Of a DNA stretch of 64,000 nucleotides, positions 22,860 to 35,239 are shown piece by piece. Within the stretch, counting starts at the first letter, position 1, and every line of letters starts with the position of its first letter. Location: positions 20,550,775 through 20,614,774 of the forward strand of contig OZ029915.1 of the NCBI GenBank assembly GCA_964023275.1, given 5' to 3'. The notes below the pieces were generated by a model that did no database searches, had not been told where the DNA came from, and saw only the letters and a list, made by a program, of their open reading frames with translations. Both the position numbers and the translations under genes were made by a program. Source of the stretch: Norana najaformis (lineage: Eukaryota; Annelida; Clitellata; Crassiclitellata; Hormogastridae).

Positions 22860-25470
22860 GGACCGTCTAATACACGAGAAGGCGTATAGCACCATGTTGA
22901 CCTCCATGGCTGCAGAACTCAATCACTGTCCACTGACTCGAGAGCTCTCTGACGGATTCAGGAGCCAGGTCAGATATCAAGGATTTCGCCCTGTGAGAGG
23001 ACCCACATATAGATACCCAGTACACCCACTTACAGATAAAATATACTGACTATATATATGCATACATGTCATATGTGTAGTATATATATATACATACGTA
23101 CTGCACCTAAGACAGACTTATTGGTGAGCTTATACAATTTTGAATCAGGTGTATGATTTTGCTAAATGTATTCACTTTTGACGCTCGTACCGAACAAAAA
23201 TCAAGCAATTCTCTTATCTGCCGCACCAAAGCAATCAACCGGAACTCATGCATCTGTATGCCATCACATCATATATTACACTTCTTACCTATTTACCTCC
23301 ACTTCGTATAAATAATATTGACATTGCAAGCTGAAAGCGATCGACATCACCTTACCGATAATATAATATATAATTTATATAGTCCATATAGAATCTTTTA
23401 TGTTTTACATATACACATAAATATATATGCATATATATGTAACGAAGCGGACCGCATAGTCTGAGAACTTTATTGTACGGATTGGTTTTCGTTCGCATAA
23501 ACATCATGCGTACTGTATCTTCCCATATCGCCTCAGTCTGTTTAGTTTATAATATTTGATATGTTTATCTTTGTGCGTGATCTCTAAACACACAAATACA
23601 CCCACGGCAAATATACTTGTAGGATAATCAAATCGCTGGTTGTAGCCAAATGCAAAAGAAAAACTCGATTTTGTATATATTTAATTACTGTAGCCTATAT
23701 AATAGGACTTGATATCTTTAGTTGGAGAAAAGATGCACAAAGAAACTATATATACATATACCGTAATATACCATGTTGAAAGTGAAATTAGTCATATAGC
23801 CAGTCACATATACATACATGCATTAGTCACACATGTGTATATTAGGCTTATACGGAAATCCTTTCTTTCTGGATATACTTACTGCATTTGATAGCGTTGA
23901 CCACACACACGTTGATGTCTTTCATATGTGCTGTAGAATGCATGGATTTGACTCAGAAGCACATGATTCGAATGGGAGACAGTGACAGTCAAAAATAGGG
24001 GAAGACGGAGATTTAGATATTTTTCTAAAGGCACACAGAAAGTGGCAAACGTGTGTGTGATAGAGAAAGAAAGGGGGAGAGAGAGAGACAGACAGACAGA
24101 CAGACACGTGGACAGACAGAGAAACAAGCAGAAAACAACAGTGGATATGGGTAAAGAACTTGCCTTACCTACAGTACACAGTGCCCTTACCACCGCTTCG
24201 ACGGCACATGTAGCTAGTTAAGTCCACTTGCTTTTATCTAAGCTGTAAGTGAATGCGTAGGTTGAACAAAGCATACAAGTTTTATAGTTTCCACGTTTAA
24301 ACCTGTAAGCATTCACTGACTTTTACACTGAATGATATAACGGTTTTTTAAGGGCATTCCGAAAAGCCGACACGAACCACAGTAAATCAGTAATTGCCTG
24401 TTTATAAATAGCCTTTGCACCGAGTGCCGGCTGATAATTCACTGTGAAAATGTTATCAATTTGACATTTCATTTGGAATCAATTATTTTTCTTTCGCTTT
24501 CATCTGAGGTCGGCTATTAATGCAGCCTATACGACGACGACGACGACGACACAGGCAATTTACTTGTTGCGCCCCCATGCAGGGAACAGTCTCATGCCGC
24601 CCACGCGGACGGGCTTCTGTTTTCTGCAAAATAGTTCGTTCCAAGAGACCCCTGGTTGTGGATGCACTGTATGCTTGTCCTTTAGTATGTACCGATGCTT
24701 AACCTACTCGACAAAGGAAGTCCTTCGCCTGTGGTCGCCTGCTCTCCTTCCGTCCCTGCGTACCTACCAACCTACCTGGAATCAGCCTTCCCTCCTTCAC
24801 GCTCTCACCTTCCGCCTAATCATTCCACTTCCCGCAAGTGGGGAGGGTGACGGAAATCAGATGAACCGAAATGAACCGATGATATACATATAGGACCTAC
24901 CTGGTCCTCAATTAGGAACATTCGTCCACTCCGAAATCCATTCTGAGCAATTTCACCGTCCTTGAGTAAAAATTAAGGAAAATACTTGCATGCGTACACA
25001 CACGTATACACATATACATATACAACTATACATATATATATATATATACATGTATGTATACACAGGTCTATACAGACATACATATAAATATTATACAGAC
25101 ATACATATAAATATATATTTTTTAAACTAGTGCAAAATGAACCCTCGTAAACACAGACTGGAAATATTGTATAGAGACCCGTGGCTTTTAAACAGATCAT
25201 TTTCCTATAAAAGCCGCATTATTTTTCTATGTAACAATAATTGTTCAGTATTACTAGGAAACTTGTCACTGAGCATCAAGACCTCATTAGTATCAGTTGT
25301 TAGTAGATATTATTTTTCGACTGTATGTATAATTAAGCAAGAATTCTACGTGCTCACATTTGCCCAATATATGAATGCTATCAGCTTCATATATCATGTA
25401 ATAGCCTAATAACCATCAATTGGAAATGTGAATTCCACCGTATCTATCTGGCATCATCGGCGCAACATCA
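22860..25470. other. No gene recognised; scattered microsatellites
   Basis: Contains short TA/CATA tracts near 23055-23095, 23370-23440 and 25010-25120, a GA/CAGA tract at 24075-24125 and a CGA repeat at 24532-24552. No exon or transposon motif recognised. Confidence 0.45.
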
Positions 25471-25477
25471 GTTCAAT

Positions 25478-25545
25478 GGTTTGAATAGGTGTCACGCAAT
25501 TGAAGGTCCCCGTGTAGACCGTACTAGCCCGAGATTCAAATGTCT
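25478..25545 (-). repeat. S1 SINE fragment (head)
   Basis: GTCCCCGTGTAGACCGTAC then TAGCCCGAGATTCAAAT matches, in reverse, the head of the S1 copies at 26527 and 10577. Confidence 0.45.
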
Positions 25546-26526
25546 CAAATAAGCAGTGAAGTCTACGCATCTGCATGTTAGCGATTACTATACGCCTACT
25601 CGTGTCTCAGAAACATTCGTTATATTTCTAAGAAGCTATCAGAATAAGATCTATGGAGTAAATTATGAGATCAGAACTTGCTACGATGAATGCAGTCTAC
25701 AGCTGTTCCAATAATGATCCGACACATTCAGTTCGCCGGTGAAAAATCATTCGTAATCAGAATTGTTTGATTATTTTCAGTCCAGACCGATCGACCTAAA
25801 CGCTCCTGCCCGTAAATTTGGCAAGCAAACCTTATTAGGCCTACAATGTCTAGACTACACACTGAAAATGATACCTTCATGCAAAGGTCTCGGCTGCAAT
25901 CGCCATTATCAATCGATGTATTGTATGACCTTTCGCGTGCAGATAAGAGCGCGGCACTTTTGCTTTGAGACCTATTCCAGGGGGAACCTAAACCTGCTCC
26001 CAACACCGCCATATGAATTTCTGTCACTGGCGCTTTGGCTTACGATACATTAGGTTTCGTCAGACATGAAACTGATTTGACAAAGCGATTTTTCCGACAG
26101 AGCAGCAGACCAAATTATGTGATGGCAAAGCAAATGTCAGGTGCAAATGTAAGAGCATATGTCACATGAAACATGTTTGGTAGGCCAAATTGCACAGGTG
26201 ACTGTGATTAAATACGTATGTCACACGCTAGCAATTTCATAAACAGATAGTGACCATAGTTTTGTATGTCTCGTGACAGTGTAATTGCATATACAGGTGA
26301 CGGTAATAGCAATGTTCACGTAAGAAATAGGTGACGGTAATTGTCATTTGACGGTAATTGGATGTGCCAAACAATGGCAATAAACAACAATGTTTTCCTT
26401 TCAATTATCTTTTTTAGCTTCTCCATTGCATCTATCTTTAATACAGCATTGTAATTTTAAATGCAACCAATGACAGAGAAAACTATACGCATCTGATCTT
26501 TACTTCAGTGAGCACTCTCTCATTTC

Positions 26527-26705
26527 AGAGATTTGAATCTCGGGCTAACACAGTCCGTGCACGGGCCCTTAAATAGCGTGGCTCCCATTCAGGCGGGCAG
26601 TGGTGGTGCATGAAGGATCTCACTCGATCAATTCATTGAAAAATGTCCAGGTCGAAGGCCATACGGTCGCTATACAAAACCGTGTACATTTACATTTATA
26701 GGCCT
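26527..26705 (+). repeat. S1 SINE copy
   Basis: Starts GAGATTTGAATCTCGGGCTAAC (B-box-like), continues CGTGCACGGGCCCTTAAATAG, GGCTCCCATTCAGGCGGGCAG, 'GGATCTCACTCGATCAATTCATTG', 'CCATACGGTCGCTATACAAAACCG' and ends in the tail TGTACATTTACATTTA. With the copy at 30006 it defines a family of roughly 175-180 bp. Confidence 0.6.
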
Positions 26706-27375
26706 ACAGAAAAACAACGTAGTAATTGCTGCACATAGTAATACACACTTTCGCTTGGATGTCAGAAGAGGTCACTACTGTCTAGCTGACAGTCAGTTCT
26801 ACATGAATATTAATATCTATAAGCGTTCTCCGATTGCACTCAGTAATCAAACTGGTAGATACAGACGTTTGCCAGAAACTACTTCGGCTGAGATACAACG
26901 AGATAGGCCGTGTTTTTGCAACGCTCGACAAGAATAATCAGGAACGCATCCCCTGGTATGACCGAGCGACCGGCTGGGTGCCTACGAAGGCACCTTAGGT
27001 GTGAGCCCAGTAAAGTTGTTGACGAGGTAGTTTGCTGGAATGCATGGAGAAGCCCAGGCTCTGCTCCGGTTGTTGACCCAGGATGCGCAGGGATTGGAAG
27101 TAAACACGAAACTGCTCTACTATGGGACTGGGGAATGATTTCTTTTTCGAATAAAAACAACCAACGGGGTCAAAGGTCGATCGTTTGCGCCGCAGAAAGA
27201 AACGAAGAAACGATGGAAACTCTTCTGTTTATCTGCTGCCCGTTATTTTACGTTAGCGCACACCTCTTGAATCTGTGTTTATTTTGAAGAAGACGTTCAT
27301 TGCCCGCTAAACCCTAAACTTTGTTTATCCGAAATAAGAGAAAATCTCGTCCGTAAACCTATGATTGTAGTCATG

Positions 27376-27378
<3 letters not shown>

Positions 27379-27458
<80 letters not shown>
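27379..27458 (+). repeat. (TA)n microsatellite
   Basis: 80 bp of uninterrupted TA. Confidence 0.97.
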
Positions 27459-27461
<3 letters not shown>

Positions 27462-27662
27462 TTCTGTAGGCCTAGTATATTGAACCCTTATGGTATGCCT
27501 TTTAGGCAAGGTACGATACTCTTTCATATCTATTACACGCTCTTTATAATCCATGTACGGTATGTAGGGCCTAATGTTTCAAATACTTAGGCCCCTACAG
27601 TTAATCACAGGCCTTTAAGTTATGTAGGTATAAAGATTCAGTTATTTATTTATTTATTCATT

Positions 27663-27708
27663 CAGTCAGTCAGTCAGTCAGTCAGTCAGTCAGTCAGTCA
27701 GTCAGTCA
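27663..27708 (+). repeat. (CAGT)n microsatellite
   Basis: Eleven or so perfect CAGT units after a (TTAT)-like run. Confidence 0.95.
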
Positions 27709-27828
27709 TTGTGACACTTCACGAAACCTACTAAGAGGCGATGTTAGGCCAAGCAGCTTGGAACGGGCTACGTTATCTACTGCACAGTACCAGCAGCAGT
27801 TTGGTCCGTAAACAAGGAGAATGGAAAC

Positions 27829-27830
<2 letters not shown>

Positions 27831-27873
<43 letters not shown>

Positions 27874-27883
27874 CGAGAGAGAT
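27831..27883 (+). repeat. (GA)n microsatellite
   Basis: GA dinucleotides with two GCGA interruptions. Confidence 0.95.
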
Positions 27884-28284
27884 AGGAAGGCCTAGTAGTG
27901 CAGGAGGTCAGAAGTAGATGACAAATTCGAACGACTGTATGCGTGCACTTCTCTAAGCTGCGTTTGTTGTTTACCACGAATTAAAAGCAGCAGAGGTAGT
28001 CGATTGGTCGACAAGCGAACTTGTTGTCAGGGTGTCCCTCCTGGCATCAGTACAGCTTCCAATTTCAACATGTCTAATGGATCTACCACTTCCAGCTTAC
28101 AAAATGCATATAAAACTGATTAAAATGATTTTAGAACACTATCTTAAGACTGCATCTTAGAAAATATTAACTACTATGCTGAATGCGCGCGTTATTGTAC
28201 AATTTCTGCAGGCATACATTCAGGTCATTTGAATTGCTTACGTGGCATTTAGCATTCTAAAATATGGGCACATCTCGTCTTATA

Positions 28285-28715
28285 TTCGTTACACTCTTCA
28301 CTGGCTTCCGTCCAGCAGCGTGTCCACTTTAAGATCCTCTCCCTCATGCGCAATTGTGTTCTTGGCTCTGCTCCCCTTTACCTCATTCACTTCTGCACTT
28401 TGGTGTCTCCTCGTTGCCGGGCCGTAGCACCCTTTGCTCGGCCACTCAAGATCTTCTGTTTGTCCCTCGCATGCGAACCGCTGCGGCCCAGTCCAGAAGC
28501 TTTGCCTACATTGGTCCCACTTGCTGGAATCGTCTCCCTAGAAAATTGCGACTAGAGCTCTTTTCTCTCCCCTCTCTGTATTCCGCAGGCGCCTGGACTT
28601 TACTGTTCAACGGTGATTTCACTTTTTCGGGTCGGAAGCACCTCTGTTGAGTTTATCCTCTAAGAGGCGCTTTATAAATCTCAAATTACAATTGCAATTA
28701 CAATAACAATCGTAA
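28285..28715 (+). mobile_element. CR1/L2-like LINE, 5'-truncated 3' end
   Basis: Frame-shifted but readable C-terminus of a LINE reverse-transcriptase protein: LHWLPS, LMRNCVLGSAPLYLI, a FVPRMRTA block and PTCWNRLPRKLRL, matching the 'LHWLPV..R..FK' and 'R..S.aGP.lWNsLP..lR' ends of CR1/L2-type ORF2. A short untranslated end (GAGGCGCTTTATAAATC) and an ATTACAATTGCAATTACAA tail follow. Same protein end as the element at 40690-42345, but a different copy. Confidence 0.72.
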
Positions 28716-28780
28716 TAAACTCGAGATTTCTAAAGCGCCCAACAAAAGCTAAGTCGCGGGAACCGGCTTATTCATAGGCT
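28716..28780 (-). repeat. Inverted LINE/SINE 3' tail fragment
   Basis: GAGATTTCTAAAGCGCCC is the reverse complement of the same tail phrase. It sits tail to tail with the LINE end at 28715. Confidence 0.45.
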
Positions 28781-28784
28781 CTCA

Positions 28785-30000
28785 GTCAAAATAAAATCGA
28801 TAGGCACGAAGAGTTCGGTTCCAGGTCAAGATCCAAGAGTCAGGCAAGCAGGCAGGCAGGCAGTCAGACGGCTACTGTGGGTAGTGTTTGATAGACTACA
28901 GAACACCTGGAAGCGGCAAAGGTTCCCTCCACTTCTAAATTCTGGTACCCCTTAGTCCTATATTGAAAACTGGAATGCAGTCGAATGTCAAAACTCTGTA
29001 TAAGACTTAAAGATAACCGATGTCCCCAAAGGAGTTGAACTTAGAGCCCAAGTGTTGTTAACAACTCTGCATGGTTGAGCCAGCAGACTTTCATTCCAAA
29101 GGTTGGATTTCGAGTCCATCTGAGCAAAACGATAAACCATCTTCTGGTACATTAGCTTCACGTAATGTTAAGCAATGCCTAACGGGAGGTAGTTTGGAAG
29201 AGGGCTTGAAAGCTACCCGAGACGGATGCTGGATACTCATCACTAGGCTACTTCTAGCGTCGCTCATAGTGGGCCTAGTAGTCAAAGCCTCTAAGGACAG
29301 GTTACCCCAACGTGGATCAAATCAGGTCTCTAGTCAAAAATAATTGACAGTGTAAGATTCGGTCGAGTTTAAATTCTAGTTTAAATTCTGCAAAGCTCTA
29401 GTCGGCGAGTTAAAATCCGATCAAATGTGTACGCAAATCTGAACATTTTTGGCCAATAAATGACTTTAAATCTACGCCGACCGTGAAAGCTAAAACCCAC
29501 CCAACTCTATATGGGACTTCGTCGGTTTGGCTCTACATGTATGCGACAGCCCCGCCAGTGGCGACATCTCCCGATATACGAATAATATTAATTTACAGAT
29601 AAGCTCATGGTTTTAATGAAATTTAACACCACGTAGGCTAGCGTGAATTAAAATTTGTTGCTTCAATCGGCGCACAAATATGAATGCAATCTGAACATTT
29701 TTGCGAGTCCAACCACTATAGATCCCAAGATGTTTCAGACGAATAAAAAAATGATAGTCGATTCAGTTTCCTGACTAAAACGATAGTATTACAAGAATAC
29801 CGGTGTCGTTCGGACATTTAGTCCTAAACAAAATAGCAATTGGAGAGTGATGGTTCGCTTTCCATCAGTTTGTACAGACCAATTGGATACAGACTTGTAT
29901 CCAATTCCAGACCCTTGGACCGAAAACTACTTCATCAACTTTAAGAACCTGAAATCTTCCATTTAGTAAATCCAAGGCGCAATGCAGCAAGTTATTGCAG
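28785..30000. other. No gene recognised
   Basis: Contains a (GGCA)n run at 28845-28862. At 29066-29120 a weak tRNA-like head (TGGTTGAGCCAGC ... GGATTTCGAGTCC) may be another SINE start. Otherwise unassigned. Confidence 0.35.
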
Positions 30001-30005
30001 GTAAC

Positions 30006-30181
30006 ATGTTGAATCCGTAAATTCAGGGTAGCACGGTCCGTACTAGGAGACCTTAACTGACGTGGCGCCCATTCAAACCGGCAACGGTAGTGAAGGATCT
30101 CATGCGATTAATTCATTGAAGAGATGAACGTGGTTGAGACCATACGGTCGCTATAGGAAAACGTGTACATTTACATTTACG
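30006..30181 (+). repeat. S1 SINE copy
   Basis: Colinear with 26527-26705: AGCACGGTCCGTAC, GGCGCCCATTCAAACCGGCA, 'GGATCTCATGCGATTAATTCATTG', 'GACCATACGGTCGCTATAGG' and the tail GTGTACATTTACATTTACG. The head is decayed. Confidence 0.6.
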
Positions 30182-30973
30182 TTTGGCTCAAACTTAAAGT
30201 CTGAACTGTGATCCTAATCCCTGATCCTAGCTAGATCTGCTTAGCCGAGGTTTGACCACAATGGCTCAAAGGCTCTAAATCTCGCCTATAATATTTTATG
30301 AACATAACGATAATTAGAACTTCATATGCAGTCGTTAAATAATAAAAAATAAATAATAATAATGAATAGTAACTTCTGTGACGTCGGTGTCTAATGCACA
30401 ATCGATGGCGCTCCAAAATCAAGCCAGAAACCAGCTGTATTCGAGACGGTCAATAGGATGAGGCAGAGACGGGAATGACAACATAGATGGTGATGGTGCA
30501 GAGTGGACAAACTCAAGGAGTGCCTCCTTGAGAGGTACGATCACTCAAGACCCATAAACCTGATCCATCAAAATCATAAAAAGAATTGTTGAATACCAAA
30601 CAACTTAAGAGGTACTTTCCTTAAAAACTCATCATAATATTCAAAGCATTAAGAGTATTTAAAAATATGTAATACATAAATATTTTGTACCTTGGTATAT
30701 TGAGAATTTAGAAAAGCTTGATACACAAGACAGAAGAAATCTATAAACTTTAAAATACCTACTGAATTAGAATTAACTACATCGAGTAGCTTAATTCTCA
30801 TTCAATAGGTATATTGAATTTTGTCTGTCCGTTTATCTGCCTGTCTGTCTGTCCGTAAGTCTTAAAAGTCACCTTGGGAATCTAGCATTCCTTTAGTTCG
30901 TCAAATAGGTGATGACTCATAAAGCGTTCCGGGACAACAGACAGCAGACAAACGAGGTCGAAGCCGGACACAT

Positions 30974-31018
30974 GGAATAAGCTGTGAATAAGCTGTGAAT
31001 AAGCTGTGAATAAGCTGG
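30974..31018 (+). repeat. 11-bp tandem repeat
   Basis: Four head-to-tail copies of GAATAAGCTGT (the last incomplete). Confidence 0.9.
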
Positions 31019-31078
31019 TCCCCGCGGCGCGCCTTTCGTTGGGCGCTATAGAAATCTCTGAATTACGATTACAAAATT
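31019..31078 (+). repeat. LINE/SINE 3' tail fragment
   Basis: TTTCGTTGGGCGCTATAGAA then ATCTCTGAATTACGATTACAA, the same 3' tail phrase as elsewhere in the window. Confidence 0.5.
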
Positions 31079-31079
31079 T

Positions 31080-32240
31080 GATAGCTGCAACCCAATCTTG
31101 GAACACCTTGTTGAGCTCCAACATTTTCTAGACCGACATCATTAGCCGCTCATATCTAGTGTTTGACAGGCAAACGTACGCATGATGTCCAAGTAATTCC
31201 CGAAGTGGTAGGCAAAATAATAAGCCATCTGTTCGAACCGGGTGGAGGATTATGGATTCACGCCGCTTGTTAATTATGGCCCAGTGTAAGACCATCGCAG
31301 CATGGTTGTATTTTATATGCGATTGAAGGTCGAAATAAGTAATTGTGAAGGAACGACTGATGATCCCTGGTGCTAGATCTAAACGCCGCCAAACGAGCTC
31401 TCAGTTGGAGTATTAGAGAGACCTGGCATATTGCCATTAAGTTGATGCATGGAATACTGATCATGCTGAACATCGCTGTTGATATGAAGAAATGCCTTCA
31501 AGTTGCAGGTGTTCTGAGAACAAGTTGGATTAAAGATTAAGTTTCCTGCATGATATGATAAATGGCAATGAATAGGTGTAGGTTAATTGCATAATGCTGG
31601 CGAAATCCTCTGAAAAGTGTCTCTCCTTATATTCTCGAAATCCGGATGATTTCTATGTCGGATGTAAGTGCAAACTGCTGTACTCAAACCTCTTATTTGC
31701 TCCCAAACACAAAACAGCAAGAAAGGTTGTCAAACATTTTGCAGACTAATACGGCAAAATTTGGCCCCTCTTTCTCAAAACCTGGATCCGCCAGTGGAAG
31801 ATGCCACGGTGTCTAACTTAAGAGGCTTTTGGGCATTGATCTTTCTGCCCGACTACCTCGCCTTCCAAAAATATCCCTGAGGAAAAATTTGTGCACTGGA
31901 CACGTTTTCGAACTTATTCTACGGCTTGATTGGGTTTTTCAATTCTGCGAAGCTTGATGGCGGGTTTTTCTAGCAACTTCTATGACGCCTCAATATATTA
32001 CACATAAAGCTTATAACAGCGATTATCATGTGCTGCTTTTTCGCTGAAGGTTAGGTAGCTCGAGGTAAAAGTTGGAAAAGTGGTGCACGAGAAAGCTATG
32101 TTGTTTCTGCACCAGTATTATCGTTTTGCACGTTTGGTGACCATTTTTGATTGCGGTTTCAATTCAGACAAATATCCAAATGCATTATGGTAGCCGTAAG
32201 AAGTCCCGTGACGAGATTAGAGTCATGCGCTTCTCCGTTG
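31080..32240. other. No gene recognised
   Basis: Unassigned sequence apart from a solitary MITE end (CCTGGATCCGCCAGT, 31781-31795). Confidence 0.4.
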
Positions 32241-32243
32241 TGA

Positions 32244-32313
32244 GGTAGCACCATGGCCGAGCGGCTAACGCGTCAGCTTTCGACCTCTGCTACCCGAGTT
32301 TGAACCCACTGTG
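32244..32313 (+). repeat. tRNA-like (Leu/Ser-type) SINE head or tRNA pseudogene
   Basis: GGTAGCACCATGGCCGAGCG then GCTAACGCG contains the TGGCCGAGCGG A-box core of type II (Leu/Ser) tRNAs. GAGTTTGAACCC, 43 bases later, is a B-box. The variable arm is absent or short and the 3' acceptor strand does not pair with the 5' strand, so it is tRNA-derived rather than functional. Confidence 0.5.
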
Positions 32314-32319
32314 AAATCG

Positions 32320-34560
32320 ACATCGCACTGGCGAATTGTGCGTGACCTCAGAGTCCTTTTTCTTCAAATATGATTGCCTCCTTAAATCCAATTCTCCATG
32401 TAGCTAACGCATTTCTTAAGAGTGGTAGTACTACAGCTTATCTGTCACCATTTGGATATGCGTTAGCGCTTCGGTTTATTTTCTATGTCGGATGTACATA
32501 ACTGCAAACTACTGTACATCCACGTCACCTTTAAGCAGAGATGTTCAGATGATTATGTGATTTTGTTTTGTTCCATTTCAGCTACAGTAAGTGAGCCGAG
32601 CCGGCGCCTATGAGACAACTGTTGATAGAAAGGCATATACGTTATGTGAATGCCTCGCTGGCATTGAGACAAAGACATTGTCCAGACAAGAAACAAAAAC
32701 GATGAAGCAGACGATCAGACGCAGCCGTACCAATTATTTGAAATAATGTAACATATGACATCAACTATATGTAATGCCGTTGTATTACAGTAATCGAAGT
32801 AGTGTGACCTGTCTTTTGTCGCATTGCGAGGTAGCTAAGTCCCAGTAGTCTCGGCATAACAGTATACGTCACACGAAACTACAGCCAACGACATCACATC
32901 TTGTTAATGGCTTGACTGAATTGACTGCGTGGAAAGCGGGAGAACACTTGTCACTGCGTCCGTAGTTCAACCCCAATGAACTGGTTACCTAACTAAGGAA
33001 ATCCTTATAGGCTAGTGGACCCCACAGAAAAGCTAGAGAATTTGTTTTTGGATTGCTGCTGATAGGCCTGCGCCATAGCCAAAAGATCCTAAAACTTGTC
33101 AGTTTATACCCCCACTCCTTCAGACCTCGTCTGCTATTACATTCAACGCCTGACCTATTTTTAAAGTCCTAGATAGGAGTCTTATTTACAAACTAGGCTA
33201 AGTCCAGTGAGACCAGACTTTTTGTGCTTCTCTTCAGTTGACTCTCTCTGTCTCTGTCTCTGTCTCTGTCTCTGTCTCTGTCTCTGTCTCTCTCCTCCAT
33301 TAGTCATCGTTCGTACGAGTCGCCCTCTGGTGTTCAACTGGTCCAATTAAAACGAGGTGTATTTGCTTTGGGCTCCATTGGTATCAATAAGCTCGTTTCT
33401 CTATCTGGCCTTCAGCGTACTGAGATCAGCTGTGGAGTTCAAAATTAATACTTAGCCTAGTGAGGCTTGGGGTACATTAGCCCGATAAACTGATAAGCCA
33501 GTTATAGGGTGCAGGCAGAAATGTAAATAACTATGAGAACCAAGAGCTAATTAAATCAAATGGTGTTGTGTAGCTTAAAACAGAGATATTTATTTCAGTT
33601 GCTAAATATTGTCTAGTACCAAGTTACAGACTTTCAGTAAACGCTAAGCAAAGCATTTCATACTTGAAGGGAACCGAGTTGAACTCCGTTTCTATTCTTA
33701 CACAAATGATTGACTAACTATATTTAGTTAATTATTATTTCATTACTGAAATGAGACGATCGTTCGTTCCTTTCGTGCCTAACAGCATATCAATACTATT
33801 CGTCTCAGGCACTGTACTGAAGGTTGATGGAGCTTTTGACTGAGGCACAAGGAAGACAACAGCAATTGAACAACAGACCATTTGCCTCAAACCACACACG
33901 ATAACCAACAGTCACATTGAGAAATGCGCATGGCCTACTTTCGACACATAAACCCGCAAAGATTACCGTTTTTAAACTAATTAGGTCAATTAGAACCAAT
34001 TACCGCTCACCCACGCACGTAAACACAAGCGCACAAAAACACAGACACACAAAGAATAAAGCAGGTCACTTGATCGTATTGACCCGAGAGAAGCCGACTA
34101 TGCGTCATAATGTTTAACGAGTTGTAGCTTAGATAAACCTACATGCCGGACTTTCGCAGCGTTTAGAGCTAATAACAATAACGCTAATCACTTTCTGAAA
34201 TTGGCCAGAGCTATCACATGATTACATCATAATTATCATTCAACTGTATATAATTATGTATCCTAATTCAGCTGCATTTGTAGACCTATCAGACGGGCAT
34301 GTACTTGAGGATGCTGTAATATCGTGTGTTAGCTGTTATGTTAAAGACAGTAATAGTCATGTGTGTGTTTTGCAATTTGCTAGGTCATGTCAAACTCTGC
34401 CTTGATTTGCCTTATTGACAGTTTGACTGCAAGAGCTAGGAAACTGATGATGCAGTGTCCCAGTCTCTGCATGTAAGCCTACATTGCGCTGGCAGTCAAT
34501 AACTCAAATGAACGCCTGCCAGTGTTGTTCTAGACCTTTACAAAAGGAATGTATTTGCAT
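32320..34560. other. No gene recognised
   Basis: A (TCTCTG)n tract lies at 33242-33294. Otherwise AT-rich sequence with no exon or transposon motif that I can identify. Confidence 0.4.
33242..33294 (+). repeat. (TCTCTG)n microsatellite
   Basis: Hexanucleotide repeat, about eight units. Confidence 0.95.
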
Positions 34561-34566
34561 GTATTA

Positions 34567-34835
34567 AGAAGAAGAAGATGAAGTTGAAGAAGAAGAAGAA
34601 GAGGAGGAGGAGGAGGAGGAGAATGAAGGATGATGAAGAGGAGAACAAGAAGAAACAGAAGAACAAGCAAAAGAACAAGAAGAAGAAGGATAAAAGGTGA
34701 AGAAGAACAAGAAGAGAAGGATAAAGAGGAGAAGAAGAAGTAGTAGGAGGAGGAGGAGCAGGAGGAAGAGGAGGAGGAGGTGCAGGAGGAAGAGAAGCAC
34801 AGGAAGCAGAAACAGAAGGAGAAACAGAAGCAGAG
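34567..34835 (+). repeat. Purine-rich (GAA/GAG/GGA)n tract
   Basis: About 270 bp with nearly all purines on the plus strand. Open frames on both strands here (poly-Lys/Arg or poly-Leu/Ser) are artefacts of the repeat. Confidence 0.93.
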
Positions 34836-34924
34836 AAAGAATTGTGTACGCCAATCTACTCGTTGTAGCTGAGTTAACTAGGGAACGCAAGTGGAGCCGA
34901 AATCTCAAAACAAATGTCTGCCTA

Positions 34925-34993
34925 AATGTCTTGGACGATTTGAATCACCGGTTTTCCGATTGACAGTCCAGCAGCATGCTAGCCACTAGAATA
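34925..34993 (-). repeat. tRNA-Asp-like SINE head or tRNA pseudogene
   Basis: On the minus strand, ATTCTAGTGGCTAGCATGCTG, then CTGGACTGTCAATCGGAAAA, then CCGGTGATTCAAATC follow the tRNA-Asp layout: D-arm TAGTGG.TAG, anticodon loop with GTC, B-box GATTCAAATC. Stems are too diverged for a working tRNA. Confidence 0.5.
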
Positions 34994-35068
34994 TCGCACA
35001 CAACTCTGTGTATACATTCCATTTGTGTTATGTAATATTGCATTATTTATATGGATAATCGTTCAGCT

Positions 35069-35233
35069 AGTGGTGGATTTAGCTATAGGCTTGGGGGAGC
35101 GGTTGGCCACCGAGCCCATCTTTGTTATATGCCGGCGCCCCTCAGAGCAGACCCGTGCATGGTGGACTGCCAGAATGTGGCGCCCCTCTGGAAATGCTCT
35201 TGCCCCCATGCAAGCAATCCTGGATCCGCCACT
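35069..35233 (+). mobile_element. 165-bp MITE, copy 1
   Basis: Terminal inverted repeats AGTGGTGGATTTAG and CTGGATCCGCCACT. About 80% similar by eye over its whole length to the copy at 51640-51803 (both contain AGACCCGT, GGTGGACTG and AGAATGTGGCGCCCCTC). No coding capacity. Confidence 0.75.
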
Positions 35234-35239
35234 GCATTC

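Noticed and set aside
24520..24702. CCAPM-containing frame as the missing TGF-beta ligand exon
   Set aside because: Only the CC.P phrase fits; the rest lacks the C-terminal CxC and the conserved strand pattern, and an Arg run from a CGA repeat precedes it.
34564..34963. Long open frames in the purine tract
   Set aside because: Poly-Lys/Arg and poly-Leu/Ser translations of a simple repeat.
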